Part shown: piece after piece, positions 8,314-17,598 of the stretch
Layout: every line of letters starts with the position of its first letter
Position numbering within the stretch: the first letter of the stretch is position 1
Source of the DNA: Pseudomonadota bacterium
GTDB lineage: Bacteria > Pseudomonadota > Gammaproteobacteria > Burkholderiales > Rhodocyclaceae
NCBI GenBank assembly: GCA_018262235.1
Contig: JAGTRY010000027.1
Location: 1-38,455 of the forward strand
Direction: 5' to 3'
Length of the DNA: 38,455 nucleotides
The notes under the pieces: model-generated
What the model saw: only the letters and a program-made list of their open reading frames with translations
What the model was told of the DNA's origin: nothing
The model's database searches: none
Program-made: the position numbers and the translations under genes

Positions 8314-10089
8314 ATGTCTGCTGCACTCGAATATCGCGTTGAAGCCTGCAACCCGCAGGCCCACCTGTTTCGCGTCACCCTGACGATTCCTGCGCCGCGC
8401 GGTGCGGGCGAAACGTTCAGTCTGCCCGCCTGGATTCCCGGCAGCTACATGATCCGCGAGTTCGCCAAGAACATCGTGGAAATCCGCGCGCAGCAAGGCG
8501 CTGCAGCGGTCTCACTGACAAAGCTGGACAAGCATGCCTGGCGAACCGGCAAGCTCGATGCCGGACAGCCGCTGGTGGTTGAGACCGTGATTTACGCTTG
8601 GGATCTCTCGGTGCGCTGTGCGCATCTGGACCAGAGCCATGCCTTCTTCAATGGTACCCAACTCTTTTTGCAGGTAGCCGGCCGCTCGGGTCAGCCGCAC
8701 CGTGTCGACATCCGCCGACCGGAGGGGGAAGCATTTGCGACATGGAAAGTGGCAACAACCTTGCCGGCGGCCACGAAGCGCAGTGTGGATAAGGCCGGCT
8801 TCGGTGTGCGCCTGGCGGCCGACTACGACACGCTGATCGATCATCCTGTGGAGATGGGTGACTGGCTGTCGGTGAAGTTCGAAGCGGCCGGTGTGCCGCA
8901 TGAAATGGTCATCACCGGTCGGGTGAGTTGCGATGTCAAACGCCTGGCAACAGATCTGAAGAAAGCGTGCGAGAGCGTGATTGCGCATTTCGGCAAGCAA
9001 CCACCGTTTGCCCGATACCTGTTTCTGACTCTGGCTGTGGGTGAAGGCTATGGCGGGCTGGAGCATCGTGACAGCACCGCGCTGATTTGCTCGCGCAATG
9101 ATCTTCCGGCAATTGGCGAAGCGAAGCAGAGCGAGGGCTACCGGACTTTCCTGGGGCTGTGCAGCCACGAGTATTTCCATGCCTGGAATGTCAAACGCAT
9201 CAAGCCGGCGGCCTTCGTGCCTTATCGGCTGCATGAGGAAAATTACACGCAACTGCTGTGGGTCTTCGAGGGCTTCACTTCCTACTACGATGATCTGGCC
9301 CTGCGCCGCGCCGGCCTGCTGACGCAGGAGGAATATCTGGGCCTCCTCGCCAAGACCATCACGGCGGTGGAGCGCAATGCCGGCCGCCTCAAGCAAAGCG
9401 TGGCCGAATCCTCGTTTGACGCGTGGACCAAGTATTACCGGCAGGACGAAAACAGCCCGAACGCCATCGTCAGCTACTACCAGAAGGGCGCGCTGGTCGC
9501 GTTGGGGCTGGACCTGACGATTCGCGCCAAAACCGCTGGCAGGAAATCGCTCGACGATGTGATGCGCCACTTGTGGCAGCACTATGGCGAAGGCAGCACT
9601 GGCGTGCCTGAAGGCGCCATGCCGGCAATCATCCAGGACGCTACGGGTGTGGATGTGCGCCGCGAAGTGGCGCGCTGGGCGGAGGGGACCGAAGACGTCC
9701 CGCTGGCGAAGCTGCTCAAACCATTCGGCATCACCCTGAGTCGCAAGGCTGGCGCACGCAGTACCGGGCTGGGGATCCGGACCAAGGCAGAAGGCAATGT
9801 GCTCAGGCTGGCCAGTGTGCTCGATGGTGGCAGCGCCCAGGCGGCAGGGCTTTCTGCCGGCGATGAACTGCTCGCCTTGAATGGTCTGCGCGTTACGGCG
9901 GGCAATCTGGAGAGCATTTTGGGCCGGACTGCTCCGGGCGATACGCTGGAGATCCTGGTTTTCCGTCGCGACGAACTGTGGCGCTTCGAGGTCCCGCTCG
10001 GCGCGCCCCGGCTGGAAGAATGTGTGCTGAGTCTGGCGGAGAAACCGGTCAAATCCGTCATCGCCATGCGTGCCGGCTGGCTGGCTTAA
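8314..10089 (+). CDS. M61-family metallopeptidase with PDZ domain
   Basis: Zinc aminopeptidase-like protein of the glycyl aminopeptidase family. Counted from an alternative ATG at 8305, the zinc motif HEYFH is at residues 288-292 and the third ligand Glu in FEGFTSYYDD is at 322. The N-terminal beta-rich region contains the PAWIPGSYMIREF signature. A C-terminal PDZ domain (about residues 490-575) carries VLDGGSAQAAGLSAGDELLALNG. No signal peptide is visible, so a cytoplasmic location is likely. I prefer ATG 8314 over 8305 because a GGATGG purine stretch lies at suitable distance before it and nothing useful precedes 8305; the difference is three residues. It converges tail to tail with nasA, 28 bp apart. 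The physiological substrate is unknown. Confidence 0.9.
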   Translation: MSAALEYRVEACNPQAHLFRVTLTIPAPRGAGETFSLPAWIPGSYMIREFAKNIVEIRAQQGAAAVSLTKLDKHAWRTGKLDAGQPLVVETVIYAWDLSVRCAHLDQSHAFFNGTQLFLQVAGRSGQPHRVDIRRPEGEAFATWKVATTLPAATKRSVDKAGFGVRLAADYDTLIDHPVEMGDWLSVKFEAAGVPHEMVITGRVSCDVKRLATDLKKACESVIAHFGKQPPFARYLFLTLAVGEGYGGLEHRDSTALICSRNDLPAIGEAKQSEGYRTFLGLCSHEYFHAWNVKRIKPAAFVPYRLHEENYTQLLWVFEGFTSYYDDLALRRAGLLTQEEYLGLLAKTITAVERNAGRLKQSVAESSFDAWTKYYRQDENSPNAIVSYYQKGALVALGLDLTIRAKTAGRKSLDDVMRHLWQHYGEGSTGVPEGAMPAIIQDATGVDVRREVARWAEGTEDVPLAKLLKPFGITLSRKAGARSTGLGIRTKAEGNVLRLASVLDGGSAQAAGLSAGDELLALNGLRVTAGNLESILGRTAPGDTLEILVFRRDELWRFEVPLGAPRLEECVLSLAEKPVKSVIAMRAGWLA

Positions 10090-10117
10090 AGCGCACGCTG
10101 CATGTCAGGCAACGTTT

Positions 10118-12838
10118 TCAGACCGATGCTGGCGTGCCTGCAGCTATCAGACGTTTGAGTTCTGGCACGCAGGAGCCGCAGGAGGTGCCGCACTTGAGCG
10201 TGGCTTGCAGGGCGGCGAGATCCTTGCCTTCGGCCACGGCCGCGCGGATTTCGCTCTCCGCCACGTTCAGGCAATTGCACACGATGCGTCCGCGCCCGAC
10301 GCTGGCGATGGGCGCCTTGGGGAGTGGGGCGAAGAGCCAGCGGCGCACGGTGTCGGTGGGCGCGCGTTCGATCATCAGCTCCTTGAGCCAGCCGCCGGCC
10401 GCTGTTTCGCCGGTCAGGCGCAATCCCGTCAGCATGTTGTCTTCGACCAGCGCCTTCTTGCTGACTCCGCGCCGGGCATCGGCATAGGCCATGCAGTGTT
10501 CGCCCTGCAGATCCATCAGCGCATCCAGCTGCTCCAGCCATTCGGCGGGAATCGGTGCGCTGTGGGCGATGCGCAGCACCACGATGGCGAAATCGCGTCC
10601 AGCCAGCGACACGGCGGCGTAGTCGAAGCGGCGCAGCCAGGGCTCCAGCGCGGCGGCGCGTTCCAGAGCAAGACTGTTGGCAACGTCGGCATGCACTGCG
10701 CTGCGCATCAGCAGGGCCTGATACGGTAGTTCGACCTTCTCGATCTGCACGGCGGCGTGCTTGAGTTCGGGCTGCTTCGAATGCGGGTCGACATTGTTCA
10801 GGGTGAGCTCATTCGCGCCGGAGGATGAGAGCACGTTGCGCCCCCAGTGCATGGCGATGAAGGCGTGGCCGGGGCGGACTTCTTCGGTGACGTGGGCGCG
10901 CAGGATGACGCTGCCGCGCCGGCTCTTCACCCTCACCAGATCGCCATCCCTGAGGCTGCGGCGATCCAGATCGGAGCTGTTCAGATCGATGCGCGGCTCA
11001 TCGACGTGGTTGTACAAGCGCGCGGCCTTGCCGGTCCGGCTCATGCTGTGCCATTGATCGCGCAGGCGTCCGGTGGTCAGGCGCAGCGGGTAACGTGCGT
11101 CGATGGACTCGGCGGTCAGACTGGTCGCCGGGACGATGAACTGCGCCTTGCCCGAAGTCGTTGAGAATTTGCCCTCGGCATACAGGCGGCTGGCTCCCTG
11201 TTCGGCGCCCTCGGGGAAGGGCCATTGCTGCGGGCCGAGTTCGTCCAGTACGGCGTAGGACAGGCCGGTGATATCCAGATCGCGGCCACGCGTGCTCTCG
11301 GCGTGCTCGCGAAATACCGCCTCTACCGTCGGATAGTCGAACAGGCGCGGCGCATCGACACGGCCGAGTTTCTCGCCAAGCTTGAGCGCGAAGTCGCGCG
11401 CAATCGCCCAGTCCGCGCGGGTTTCGCCGGGGCCGGGGATGGCGGCGTTCACGTGGGTGATGCGCCGCTCGGAGTTGGTGACCGTGCCTTCCTTCTCGGC
11501 CCAGGTGCTGGCGGGCAGGAGCAGGTCGGCATATTGCGCGGTTTCGGTGTTGGCATAGGCTTCCTGCAACACCACGAACTCGCATTTTTCCAGTGCCTCG
11601 CGGATCAGCGCCTGCTGCGGCATGGAGTGCGCCGGGTTGGTGCAGGCGATCCACAGCGCGCGGACCTTGCCGGCGCGCACCGCCTCGAACATCTCGACGG
11701 CGGACAGGCCGGGCGCTTCTGGTACGGAGTCCACGCCCCATAGCGTGGCGACTTCGGCGCGATGCTCAGGGTTGGCGAGATCACGGTGCGCCGAGAGCAG
11801 ATTGGCGAGGCCGCCGACTTCGCGCCCGCCCATGGCATTCGGCTGGCCGGTGAGCGAAAAGGGGCCGCAGCCGGGCTGGCCGATCTTGCCGACCGCTAAT
11901 GACAATGCAATCAGCGCGGTGCCGTTGTGGGTGCCGTGATGCGACTGGTTCAGCCCCATGCACCACAAGGACATCGGCGCCTGTGCTTCGCCCCACCATC
12001 TGGCGGCGGTAACGATGTCTTCAGCCTTCACGCCACAGATGCCGGCAGCGACTGCCGGAGTGACTTCGCGCACTGCATCGCGCAGAGCGTCGAAGCCCTC
12101 GGTGTGCGCGCGGACCCAGGGCAGGTTCACGTAGCCATCCCACAGCAGCACGTGGAGCATGGCGTTGAAGAGCCAGATGTCGGTGCCGGGCAGGATCGCC
12201 AGATGCAGATCGGCGCTGGCGGCAGTGTCGGTGCGACGCGGATCGACCACGATGAGCTTCTTGTCCGGCCGCGCCGCCCTGGCATCCTCGATGCGGCGGA
12301 AGGCGATCGGGTGGGCGAAGGCCGGGTTGGCGCCGGCGATCAGCATGCAATCGGAATGATCGAAATCCTCGTACGCGCAGGGCGGCGCATCGGCACCGAG
12401 GGTCTGCTTGTAGGCGGCTACCGCGCTGCTCATGCACAGGCGCGAGTTGGTGTCGACGTTGTTGCTGCCTATCAGGCCCTTCATCAGCTTGTTGAAGACG
12501 TAGTAGTCCTCGGTCAGCAACTGGCCGGAGATGTAGAAACCGACCGAGTCCGGGCCGTGTGCCTTGATGATATCGGCAAAACGCGTGGCGGCCGTATCCA
12601 GCGCCTGATCCCAGCTCACGCGCTGGCGCGCTTCGCCCTTGCTGCTGCGCAGTTCCGGGTAGAGCAGGCGGGTTTCCGGGCGCGTGGTGAAGTGCAGCGT
12701 CGAACCCTTGGTGCACAGCCGACCGAAATTGGCCGGATGTGCCGGGTCGCCGCGCACCTCGATGACGCGTGCGCCATCGTGCTGGATGATCACGCCGCAG
12801 CCGACGCCGCAGTAGGGGCAGGAGGATTTTGTTTCCAT
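10118..12838 (-). CDS. nasA: Assimilatory nitrate reductase catalytic subunit NasA
   Basis: Reduces nitrate to nitrite in the cytoplasm using Mo-bis-MGD. From the chosen ATG at 12838 the protein is 906 residues. The N-terminal [4Fe-4S] cluster ligands are C7, C10, C14 and C42 (CPYCGVGC and LCTKGST). The molybdopterin oxidoreductase core and the C-terminal dinucleotide-binding domain (LRLTTGRLRDQWHSMSRTG) follow. The last 60 residues form a BFD-like [2Fe-2S] domain (CNCLNVAE and CGTSCGSCVPEL), as in NasA/NasC of proteobacteria. No Tat signal, so not periplasmic NapA. It is the last gene of the nitrate operon, separated from nirD by a 95-bp palindrome. The upstream in-frame extension to 12898 reads through that repeat and is rejected as a start. 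No separate NasB-type electron donor gene is adjacent. Confidence 0.95.
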   Translation of the reverse strand: METKSSCPYCGVGCGVIIQHDGARVIEVRGDPAHPANFGRLCTKGSTLHFTTRPETRLLYPELRSSKGEARQRVSWDQALDTAATRFADIIKAHGPDSVGFYISGQLLTEDYYVFNKLMKGLIGSNNVDTNSRLCMSSAVAAYKQTLGADAPPCAYEDFDHSDCMLIAGANPAFAHPIAFRRIEDARAARPDKKLIVVDPRRTDTAASADLHLAILPGTDIWLFNAMLHVLLWDGYVNLPWVRAHTEGFDALRDAVREVTPAVAAGICGVKAEDIVTAARWWGEAQAPMSLWCMGLNQSHHGTHNGTALIALSLAVGKIGQPGCGPFSLTGQPNAMGGREVGGLANLLSAHRDLANPEHRAEVATLWGVDSVPEAPGLSAVEMFEAVRAGKVRALWIACTNPAHSMPQQALIREALEKCEFVVLQEAYANTETAQYADLLLPASTWAEKEGTVTNSERRITHVNAAIPGPGETRADWAIARDFALKLGEKLGRVDAPRLFDYPTVEAVFREHAESTRGRDLDITGLSYAVLDELGPQQWPFPEGAEQGASRLYAEGKFSTTSGKAQFIVPATSLTAESIDARYPLRLTTGRLRDQWHSMSRTGKAARLYNHVDEPRIDLNSSDLDRRSLRDGDLVRVKSRRGSVILRAHVTEEVRPGHAFIAMHWGRNVLSSSGANELTLNNVDPHSKQPELKHAAVQIEKVELPYQALLMRSAVHADVANSLALERAAALEPWLRRFDYAAVSLAGRDFAIVVLRIAHSAPIPAEWLEQLDALMDLQGEHCMAYADARRGVSKKALVEDNMLTGLRLTGETAAGGWLKELMIERAPTDTVRRWLFAPLPKAPIASVGRGRIVCNCLNVAESEIRAAVAEGKDLAALQATLKCGTSCGSCVPELKRLIAAGTPASV

Positions 12839-12871
12839 GTTCTTGGTGCCCGAAACCTTTTGAGCTCGTTT

Positions 12872-12966
12872 GTAGGGTGCAATCGAAGCGAAGCGCATTG
12901 CACCGAGTATTTGCCATGCTCGCCGAATTCATCCGGTGCAATGCGCTATCGCTTATTGCACCCTAC
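12872..12966. repeat. Large REP-like palindrome between nirD and nasA
   Basis: The left arm at 12872-12905 and the right arm at 12934-12966 are near-perfect inverted copies beginning GTAGGGTGCAAT and ending CATTGCACCG, with a 28-base centre. Each arm is itself a small hairpin (GGTGCAAT against ATTGCACC), so four copies of the octamer alternate in orientation. Arms of this type are scattered through many proteobacterial genomes and behave as REP/MITE-like units. It lies 4 bp after the nirD stop and 33 bp before the nasA start, so it could form a stable structure in the operon mRNA. Confidence 0.85.
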
Positions 12967-12970
12967 GAAA

Positions 12971-13282
12971 TCAAATCGACAACCACACCTCGCCGTTTTC
13001 TAGCTTGGCGGCAAAAGACTTTGTGCAACCCGCATCAGGCGCCTGGGCTTCGCCGCTATCCAGATTGATTTTCCAGCTGTGCAGCGGGCAGGTGACCTGG
13101 CGGCCATGCACGATGCCTTGCGACAGCGGACCCTGTTTGTGCGGGCACTTGTCATGCACGGCGAAGATTTCGTCCTCCGAGGTGCGGAAGATGGCGATGT
13201 CGCCGTGCTCTTCACTCTTGACGACGCGCGAGCCCAGTTGCGGGATGTCGGTGAGGGCGCAGATCTTTTTCCAGTCGGACAT
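12971..13282 (-). CDS. nirD: Nitrite reductase small subunit NirD, Rieske type
   Basis: Small subunit of the NADH-dependent assimilatory nitrite reductase. The 103-residue protein is a single Rieske-like domain and keeps the full [2Fe-2S] ligand set: C46-x-H48 and C65-x2-H68. NirD of E. coli is described as lacking these ligands, so this copy may carry a cluster. Length is normal for NirD. The start at 13282 has a CGAG/GAGA purine stretch a few bases upstream. It follows nirB after a 127-base gap that contains a 17-codon ORF and precedes nasA in the same orientation. Confidence 0.93.
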   Translation of the reverse strand: MSDWKKICALTDIPQLGSRVVKSEEHGDIAIFRTSEDEIFAVHDKCPHKQGPLSQGIVHGRQVTCPLHSWKINLDSGEAQAPDAGCTKSFAAKLENGEVWLSI

Positions 13283-13344
13283 GGTTTTTCTCGGGAGTAG
13301 TAAGTGGGGCGTATGGCGGCGGGCGCAGATTGACCGCTCTCATC

Positions 13345-13398
13345 TCACGCATGTGTTTCTTCGTCGTCAAAACCGAAATCGGTTTCCCATTCGCTCAT
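13345..13398 (-). CDS. Candidate 17-residue acidic ORF between nirB and nirD
   Basis: A very short frame, MSEWETDFGFDDEETHA, preceded by a strong AGGAG seven bases before its ATG at 13398. The AGGAG follows directly on the nirB stop codon (TTAAGGAG), so ribosomes ending nirB could restart here. Seven of 17 residues are acidic, with one Trp and two Phe. It stops 62 bases before nirD. I recognise no family. It may be a real microprotein, a translated leader affecting nirD, or a chance frame that happens to have a good ribosome binding site. Confidence 0.45.
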   Translation of the reverse strand: MSEWETDFGFDDEETHA

Positions 13399-13409
13399 CG
13401 CGATGCTCC

Positions 13410-15860
13410 TTAAACCGTGATGTCTTCATAAGCTGCGCGTAGCGTGCCTTGCTCTGCCAACGTGCTGCGTTCGAACCACGGATCCTTGTAGTCCTGCAGC
13501 GCATAGATCAAGCGTTCGGCCAGTGCCTTGCGGTTGGCTGCATCTTCCACAACCTTGCTTTTCACGTATTCCAGACCGACGCGCTGCACGTAGTGCACCG
13601 TGCGCTCCAGGTAATAGCCTTCTTCGCGGTAGAGCTGGAGGAAGGCGGCGGAGTACTCCATGACTTCCTCGTCGGTCTTTACCTTGCAGAAGAACTGGGC
13701 GACTTCGGTCTTGATGCCACCGTTGCCGGCCACGTACAGTTCGTAGCCGGAATCCACGCCGATCACGCCGACGTCCTTGATGCCGGCTTCAGCGCAGTTG
13801 CGCGGGCAACCGGAGACGGCGAGCTTGACCTTGTGCGGGCTGTACATGCCGAAGAGCATCTTTTCCAGCTTCACACCCATGTCCATCGAGCGCTGGGTGC
13901 CGAAGCGGCAGTGCTCGGCACCGACGCAGGTCTTTACCGTGCGGATGCTCTTGCCATATGCGTGACCGGAGACCATGCCGGCCTTTGAGAGGTCGGCCCA
14001 GATCCTGGGCAGGTCGTCCTTCTTCACGCCAAGCAGGTCGATACGCTGACCGCCGGTGACCTTCACGGTCGGTACCTTGAACTTGTCAGCCGCATCGGCT
14101 ATTGCGCGCAACTCGTCGGGTGTGGTCAGGCCGCCGAGCATGCGCGGCACGACGGAGTAGGTGCCGTCCTTCTGGATGTTGGCGTGGGCCCGCTCGTTGA
14201 TGAAGCGGCTCTGCGCGTCATCCTTCGCCTCATGTGGCCAGGTCGAGATCAGGTAGTAGTTCAACGCCGGACGGCAGGAGGCACAGCCGTTTGGCGTCTT
14301 CCAGTCGAGCGTACGCATGACGGATGGAATATCGATCAGGTGCTGTTCGCGGATCGCCTTGCGCACTTCGCCGTGGGAATGCTCGGTACAGCCGCACACC
14401 GCCTTGTTGTTGGAGTCCGCCGGGGTGTAGGCGCCGCCGACGGTCGAGGCGATGATCTGCTCGACCAGCCCGGTGCAGGATCCGCAGGAGCTTGAAGCCT
14501 TGGTGTGCTTCCTCACATCGTCCAGCGTGAACAGGCCGTTTTCCTTGATGGCCTTGACGATGGTGCCCTTGCACACGCCGTTGCAGCCGCAGATCTCGGC
14601 CGTGTCCGGCAGGCTGGCAGCCTGGTTCTGGCCTTTGTGCCCGGCGTCACCGAGGTGGCTCTTGCCAAAGAGCAGATGGTCGCGGATGTCGGCGATGTTT
14701 TGGCCGTCTTTCAACATCTGGAAGTACCACGAGCCATCGGCGGTGTCGCCATAAGCCACGGCGCCAATGATCCTGTCATCCTTTACCACGACGCGCTTGT
14801 ATACACCGGCGGACGGGTCGGACAGCACAATGTCTTCGGTGCCTTCGCCGCCGCTGAAATCACCGGCCGAGAACACGTCGATGCCGGTGACCTTGAGCTT
14901 GGTCGAGGTCACCGAGCCCTGATAGCGGCCGATGCCGTACATCGCTAAGTGGTTGGCGGCAACCTTGGCCTGCTCGAACAGTGGTGCGACCAGACCGTAG
15001 GCGATGCCGCGGTGGTTGGCGCATTCGCCCACGGCGTAAATGCGTGGGTCGAAGGTCTGCATCGTGTCATTCACCACGATGCCGCGGTTGCAGTGGATGC
15101 CGGCGGATTCGGCCAGTGCGGTGTTGGGGCGGATGCCGGCAGCCATCACCACCAGATCGGCCGGCAGCGTTTCGCCGCTCTTGAGTTTGAGCGCACAGAC
15201 ACGACCGGACTCGCCTTGCACCAGCTCGGCGGTGTGGGCAGCGAGGCGGAACTGCATGCCGCGCGCTTCGAGCGCCTTCTGCATCATGTTGGCGGCGGTG
15301 CGGTCGAGCTGGCGCTCCATGATCCATTCGCCCAGATGCACCACAGTGACGCTCATGCCACGCAGAATCAGGCCATTGGCGGCTTCCAGACCGAGTAGGC
15401 CGGCACCGACCACGACGGCGTGCTTGTATTGCCGGGCCGCTTCGATCATCGCGTCGGTGTCGGCGATGTCGCGGTAGGCAATCACGCCCGGCAGATCCTT
15501 GCCCGGCACCGGCAGGATGAAGGGGTTGGAGCCGGTGGCCAGCAGCAGGCGGTCGTATTCGGCTTCGCTGCCATCTTCAGCAAACACCTTGCGCGCCTTG
15601 CGATTGATCTTCACGATCTTCCTGCTGGTTATCAGGTTGATGCCATTGTCTTTGTACCAGCCCAGATCGTTGAGGATGATGTCCTGGATGCTCATCTCAC
15701 CGGCCAGTACCGGGGAGAGCATGATGCGGTTGTAGTTGGGATGAGGTTCGGCACCGAAGACGGTGATGTCGTACATGTCTGGCGCGATCTTGCGCAGCTC
15801 TTCGAGCGTACGCACGCCGGCCATGCCATTGCCTACGAGAACAAGTTTGAGCTTATCCAT
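13410..15860 (-). CDS. nirB: Nitrite reductase [NAD(P)H] large subunit NirB
   Basis: Six-electron reduction of nitrite to ammonium. The 816 residues are arranged as an FAD/NAD(P)H pyridine nucleotide-disulfide reductase module (VLVGNGMAGVRTLEEL at the start, ATGSNPF, VVVGAGLLGLEAANGL), two BFD-like [2Fe-2S] segments (ICGCNGVCKGTI with SSCGSCTGLVEQI, then VCGCTEHSHG with NGCASCRPALNYY), and the siroheme/[4Fe-4S] sulfite/nitrite reductase module whose four Cys lie in CVGAEHCRFGTQ and VSGCPRNCAEAG. Its ATG sits two bases after the nrtD stop (TGATCATG), so translation is probably coupled. It needs siroheme, whose precursor is made by the cobA product. Confidence 0.97.
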   Translation of the reverse strand: MDKLKLVLVGNGMAGVRTLEELRKIAPDMYDITVFGAEPHPNYNRIMLSPVLAGEMSIQDIILNDLGWYKDNGINLITSRKIVKINRKARKVFAEDGSEAEYDRLLLATGSNPFILPVPGKDLPGVIAYRDIADTDAMIEAARQYKHAVVVGAGLLGLEAANGLILRGMSVTVVHLGEWIMERQLDRTAANMMQKALEARGMQFRLAAHTAELVQGESGRVCALKLKSGETLPADLVVMAAGIRPNTALAESAGIHCNRGIVVNDTMQTFDPRIYAVGECANHRGIAYGLVAPLFEQAKVAANHLAMYGIGRYQGSVTSTKLKVTGIDVFSAGDFSGGEGTEDIVLSDPSAGVYKRVVVKDDRIIGAVAYGDTADGSWYFQMLKDGQNIADIRDHLLFGKSHLGDAGHKGQNQAASLPDTAEICGCNGVCKGTIVKAIKENGLFTLDDVRKHTKASSSCGSCTGLVEQIIASTVGGAYTPADSNNKAVCGCTEHSHGEVRKAIREQHLIDIPSVMRTLDWKTPNGCASCRPALNYYLISTWPHEAKDDAQSRFINERAHANIQKDGTYSVVPRMLGGLTTPDELRAIADAADKFKVPTVKVTGGQRIDLLGVKKDDLPRIWADLSKAGMVSGHAYGKSIRTVKTCVGAEHCRFGTQRSMDMGVKLEKMLFGMYSPHKVKLAVSGCPRNCAEAGIKDVGVIGVDSGYELYVAGNGGIKTEVAQFFCKVKTDEEVMEYSAAFLQLYREEGYYLERTVHYVQRVGLEYVKSKVVEDAANRKALAERLIYALQDYKDPWFERSTLAEQGTLRAAYEDITV

Positions 15861-15862
15861 GA

Positions 15863-16654
15863 TCAGGCAGCCTTTTTGACTTGTTTTTGATAGAGGAACT
15901 CGATGATCGCTGCGCGACAGCGGGTGTATTCCGCATCGCTTGCAAGCGTCAGGCGGTTGCGTGGTTTGGCCAGATTCACTTCGAGGATTTCACCAATGGT
16001 CGCGGCCGGGCCATTCGTGAGCATGACAACACGGTCCGACAGCAGCACGGCTTCATCGACGTCATGCGTCACCATCACCACGGTAGCGCCGGTTTTCTGC
16101 ATCACGCCGATGAGTTCGTCCTGCAGCGCAGCGCGGGTGAGTGCATCGAGGGCGCCGAAGGGCTCGTCCATCAGCAGGATTTTTGGTTCCATCGCAAACG
16201 CACGGGCGATGCCGATGCGCTGTTTCATGCCACCCGAGATTTCGCCGGGCAGCTTTTCGGCGGCGTGAGCCATATGAACCATTTCGACGGCTGCCATGGT
16301 TCGACTGCGGAGTATTGCCTTGCTTTCTTTGCTGCCAAACACCCGCTCCACGCCGAGGTAGACGTTTTCAAAGCAGCTCAGCCAAGGTAGCAAGGAATGA
16401 TTCTGGAATACGACGGCCCGTTCCGGGCCAGGGCCGGCTATTTCCCGGCCGCCACAGATCAGTGAGCCATCGGTGGGCAAGGTTAGGCCGGCTATCAGGT
16501 TGAGCAGGGTTGATTTGCCGCAGCCGGAGTGGCCGATCAGCGAGACGACTTCGCCTTCATTGATCTGCAGGTTGATGCCTTGAAGTGCCACGAATGGGCC
16601 CTTCTTGGTGGCAAACTGCATCCCGACGTTTTCGATCTGTACCAGGGATTTCAT
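15863..16654 (-). CDS. nrtD: Nitrate ABC transporter ATP-binding protein NrtD
   Basis: Energises nitrate (or nitrite/cyanate-type) import with NrtB and NrtA. From the chosen start the protein is 263 residues. The Walker A is GHSGCGKST (41-49), the ABC signature ISGGMKQR precedes the Walker B segment ILLMDEPFGALD, and VTHDVDEA is the switch histidine region. The start at 16654 is fixed by a perfect AGGAG seven bases upstream; the open frame continues upstream only as a shadow of nrtB. It lacks the extra NrtA-like domain found in cyanobacterial NrtC. It follows nrtB by 11 bases and abuts nirB. Confidence 0.95.
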   Translation of the reverse strand: MKSLVQIENVGMQFATKKGPFVALQGINLQINEGEVVSLIGHSGCGKSTLLNLIAGLTLPTDGSLICGGREIAGPGPERAVVFQNHSLLPWLSCFENVYLGVERVFGSKESKAILRSRTMAAVEMVHMAHAAEKLPGEISGGMKQRIGIARAFAMEPKILLMDEPFGALDALTRAALQDELIGVMQKTGATVVMVTHDVDEAVLLSDRVVMLTNGPAATIGEILEVNLAKPRNRLTLASDAEYTRCRAAIIEFLYQKQVKKAA

Positions 16655-16665
16655 GTCTGTTCTCC

Positions 16666-17598
16666 TCAACTGTTGCTGTCGTAGCTGAAACGTCTGGCGA
16701 TCAGTAGCAAACCTTGTTCGAGCAGCAGACCGACAATGCCGATCACGAAGATTGCGATGATGATGTGTTCGACTTTCAGGTTGTTCCATTCGTCCCACAC
16801 CCAGAAGCCGATGCCTACGCCGCCGGTGAGCATCTCCGCGGCCACGATCACCAGCCAGGCAGTCCCGATGGATAGCCGGATGCCGGTGAGCATGTAGGGC
16901 AGCACGGAGGGGAAGAGGATCTTGGTGATGACTTTCCATTCGGACAGGTTCAAGACGCGGGCCACGTTGAGGTAGTCCTGCGGCACGCGTTGTACGCCCT
17001 GAGCGGTGTTGAGGATCATCGGCCAGATCGAACAGATGAAGATCGTCCAGGTAGCCGCAGGATCGGCGCGTTTGAACACCAAGAGGCCGATTGGCAACCA
17101 GGCCAGTGGAGAAACCGGGCGCAACAGCGAGATGATCGGGTCCAGCGCCTTGTTCAGGAAATCGAAGCGCCCGAGCAGGAAGCCCATCGGAATGCCGACA
17201 GCAGCCGCAAAGCCGAAGCCGATCGCGACGCGCTTGAGCGAGGAAAGGATGTTCCAGCCAATGCCCTGGTCATTCGGTCCATTGCTGTAAAACGGATCAG
17301 AAAAGAGCACGACTGCCGCGTTCCAGACGACTTCCGGCGTCGGGATCCCCTTGTTCTTCATCGAGACAATGGCCCAGATACCGATCAGCAGGGCGAAGCC
17401 GATCAGAGGGGGCAGGATCGTCCTGATGGCACGCCCGGCGATCTCGCCCGCAACAGCGTTTTTCGGTACTGACAGGGCGGTGGCGGGAGGGGAGATTTTG
17501 GGCGTACTCATGTTCTCACTCGTGTTGCTTGGCTTGCTGGAAACGTTTTCGGCTGTCTCTACGCTGCCCAACGAAATATCTATTGATGCTATTGTCAT
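16666..17598 (-). CDS. nrtB: Nitrate ABC transporter permease NrtB
   Basis: Inner-membrane channel subunit of the nitrate importer. The 310-residue protein has a polar N-terminal tail of about 55 residues, then six or so membrane segments beginning at LPPLIGFALLIGIWAIVSM. The coupling-helix motif contacting NrtD lies in the stretch around RVPQDYLNVARVLNLSEWK, of the EAA type. GIRLSIGTAWLVIVAAEML and GFWVWDEWNN are typical of NrtB/SsuC-like permeases. A GGAG six bases before the ATG at 17598 supports this start. It sits between nrtA and nrtD in the operon. Confidence 0.95.
   Translation of the reverse strand: MTIASIDISLGSVETAENVSSKPSNTSENMSTPKISPPATALSVPKNAVAGEIAGRAIRTILPPLIGFALLIGIWAIVSMKNKGIPTPEVVWNAAVVLFSDPFYSNGPNDQGIGWNILSSLKRVAIGFGFAAAVGIPMGFLLGRFDFLNKALDPIISLLRPVSPLAWLPIGLLVFKRADPAATWTIFICSIWPMILNTAQGVQRVPQDYLNVARVLNLSEWKVITKILFPSVLPYMLTGIRLSIGTAWLVIVAAEMLTGGVGIGFWVWDEWNNLKVEHIIIAIFVIGIVGLLLEQGLLLIARRFSYDSNS

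Noticed and set aside
8512-9582. 356-codon frame antisense to the M61 peptidase
   Set aside because: The plus-strand gene carries the zinc motif and PDZ domain; the antisense product is not protein-like.
15863-16939. Longer NrtD starting at 16939
   Set aside because: The extra 95 residues are an out-of-frame reading of nrtB; the AGGAG and family start are at 16654.
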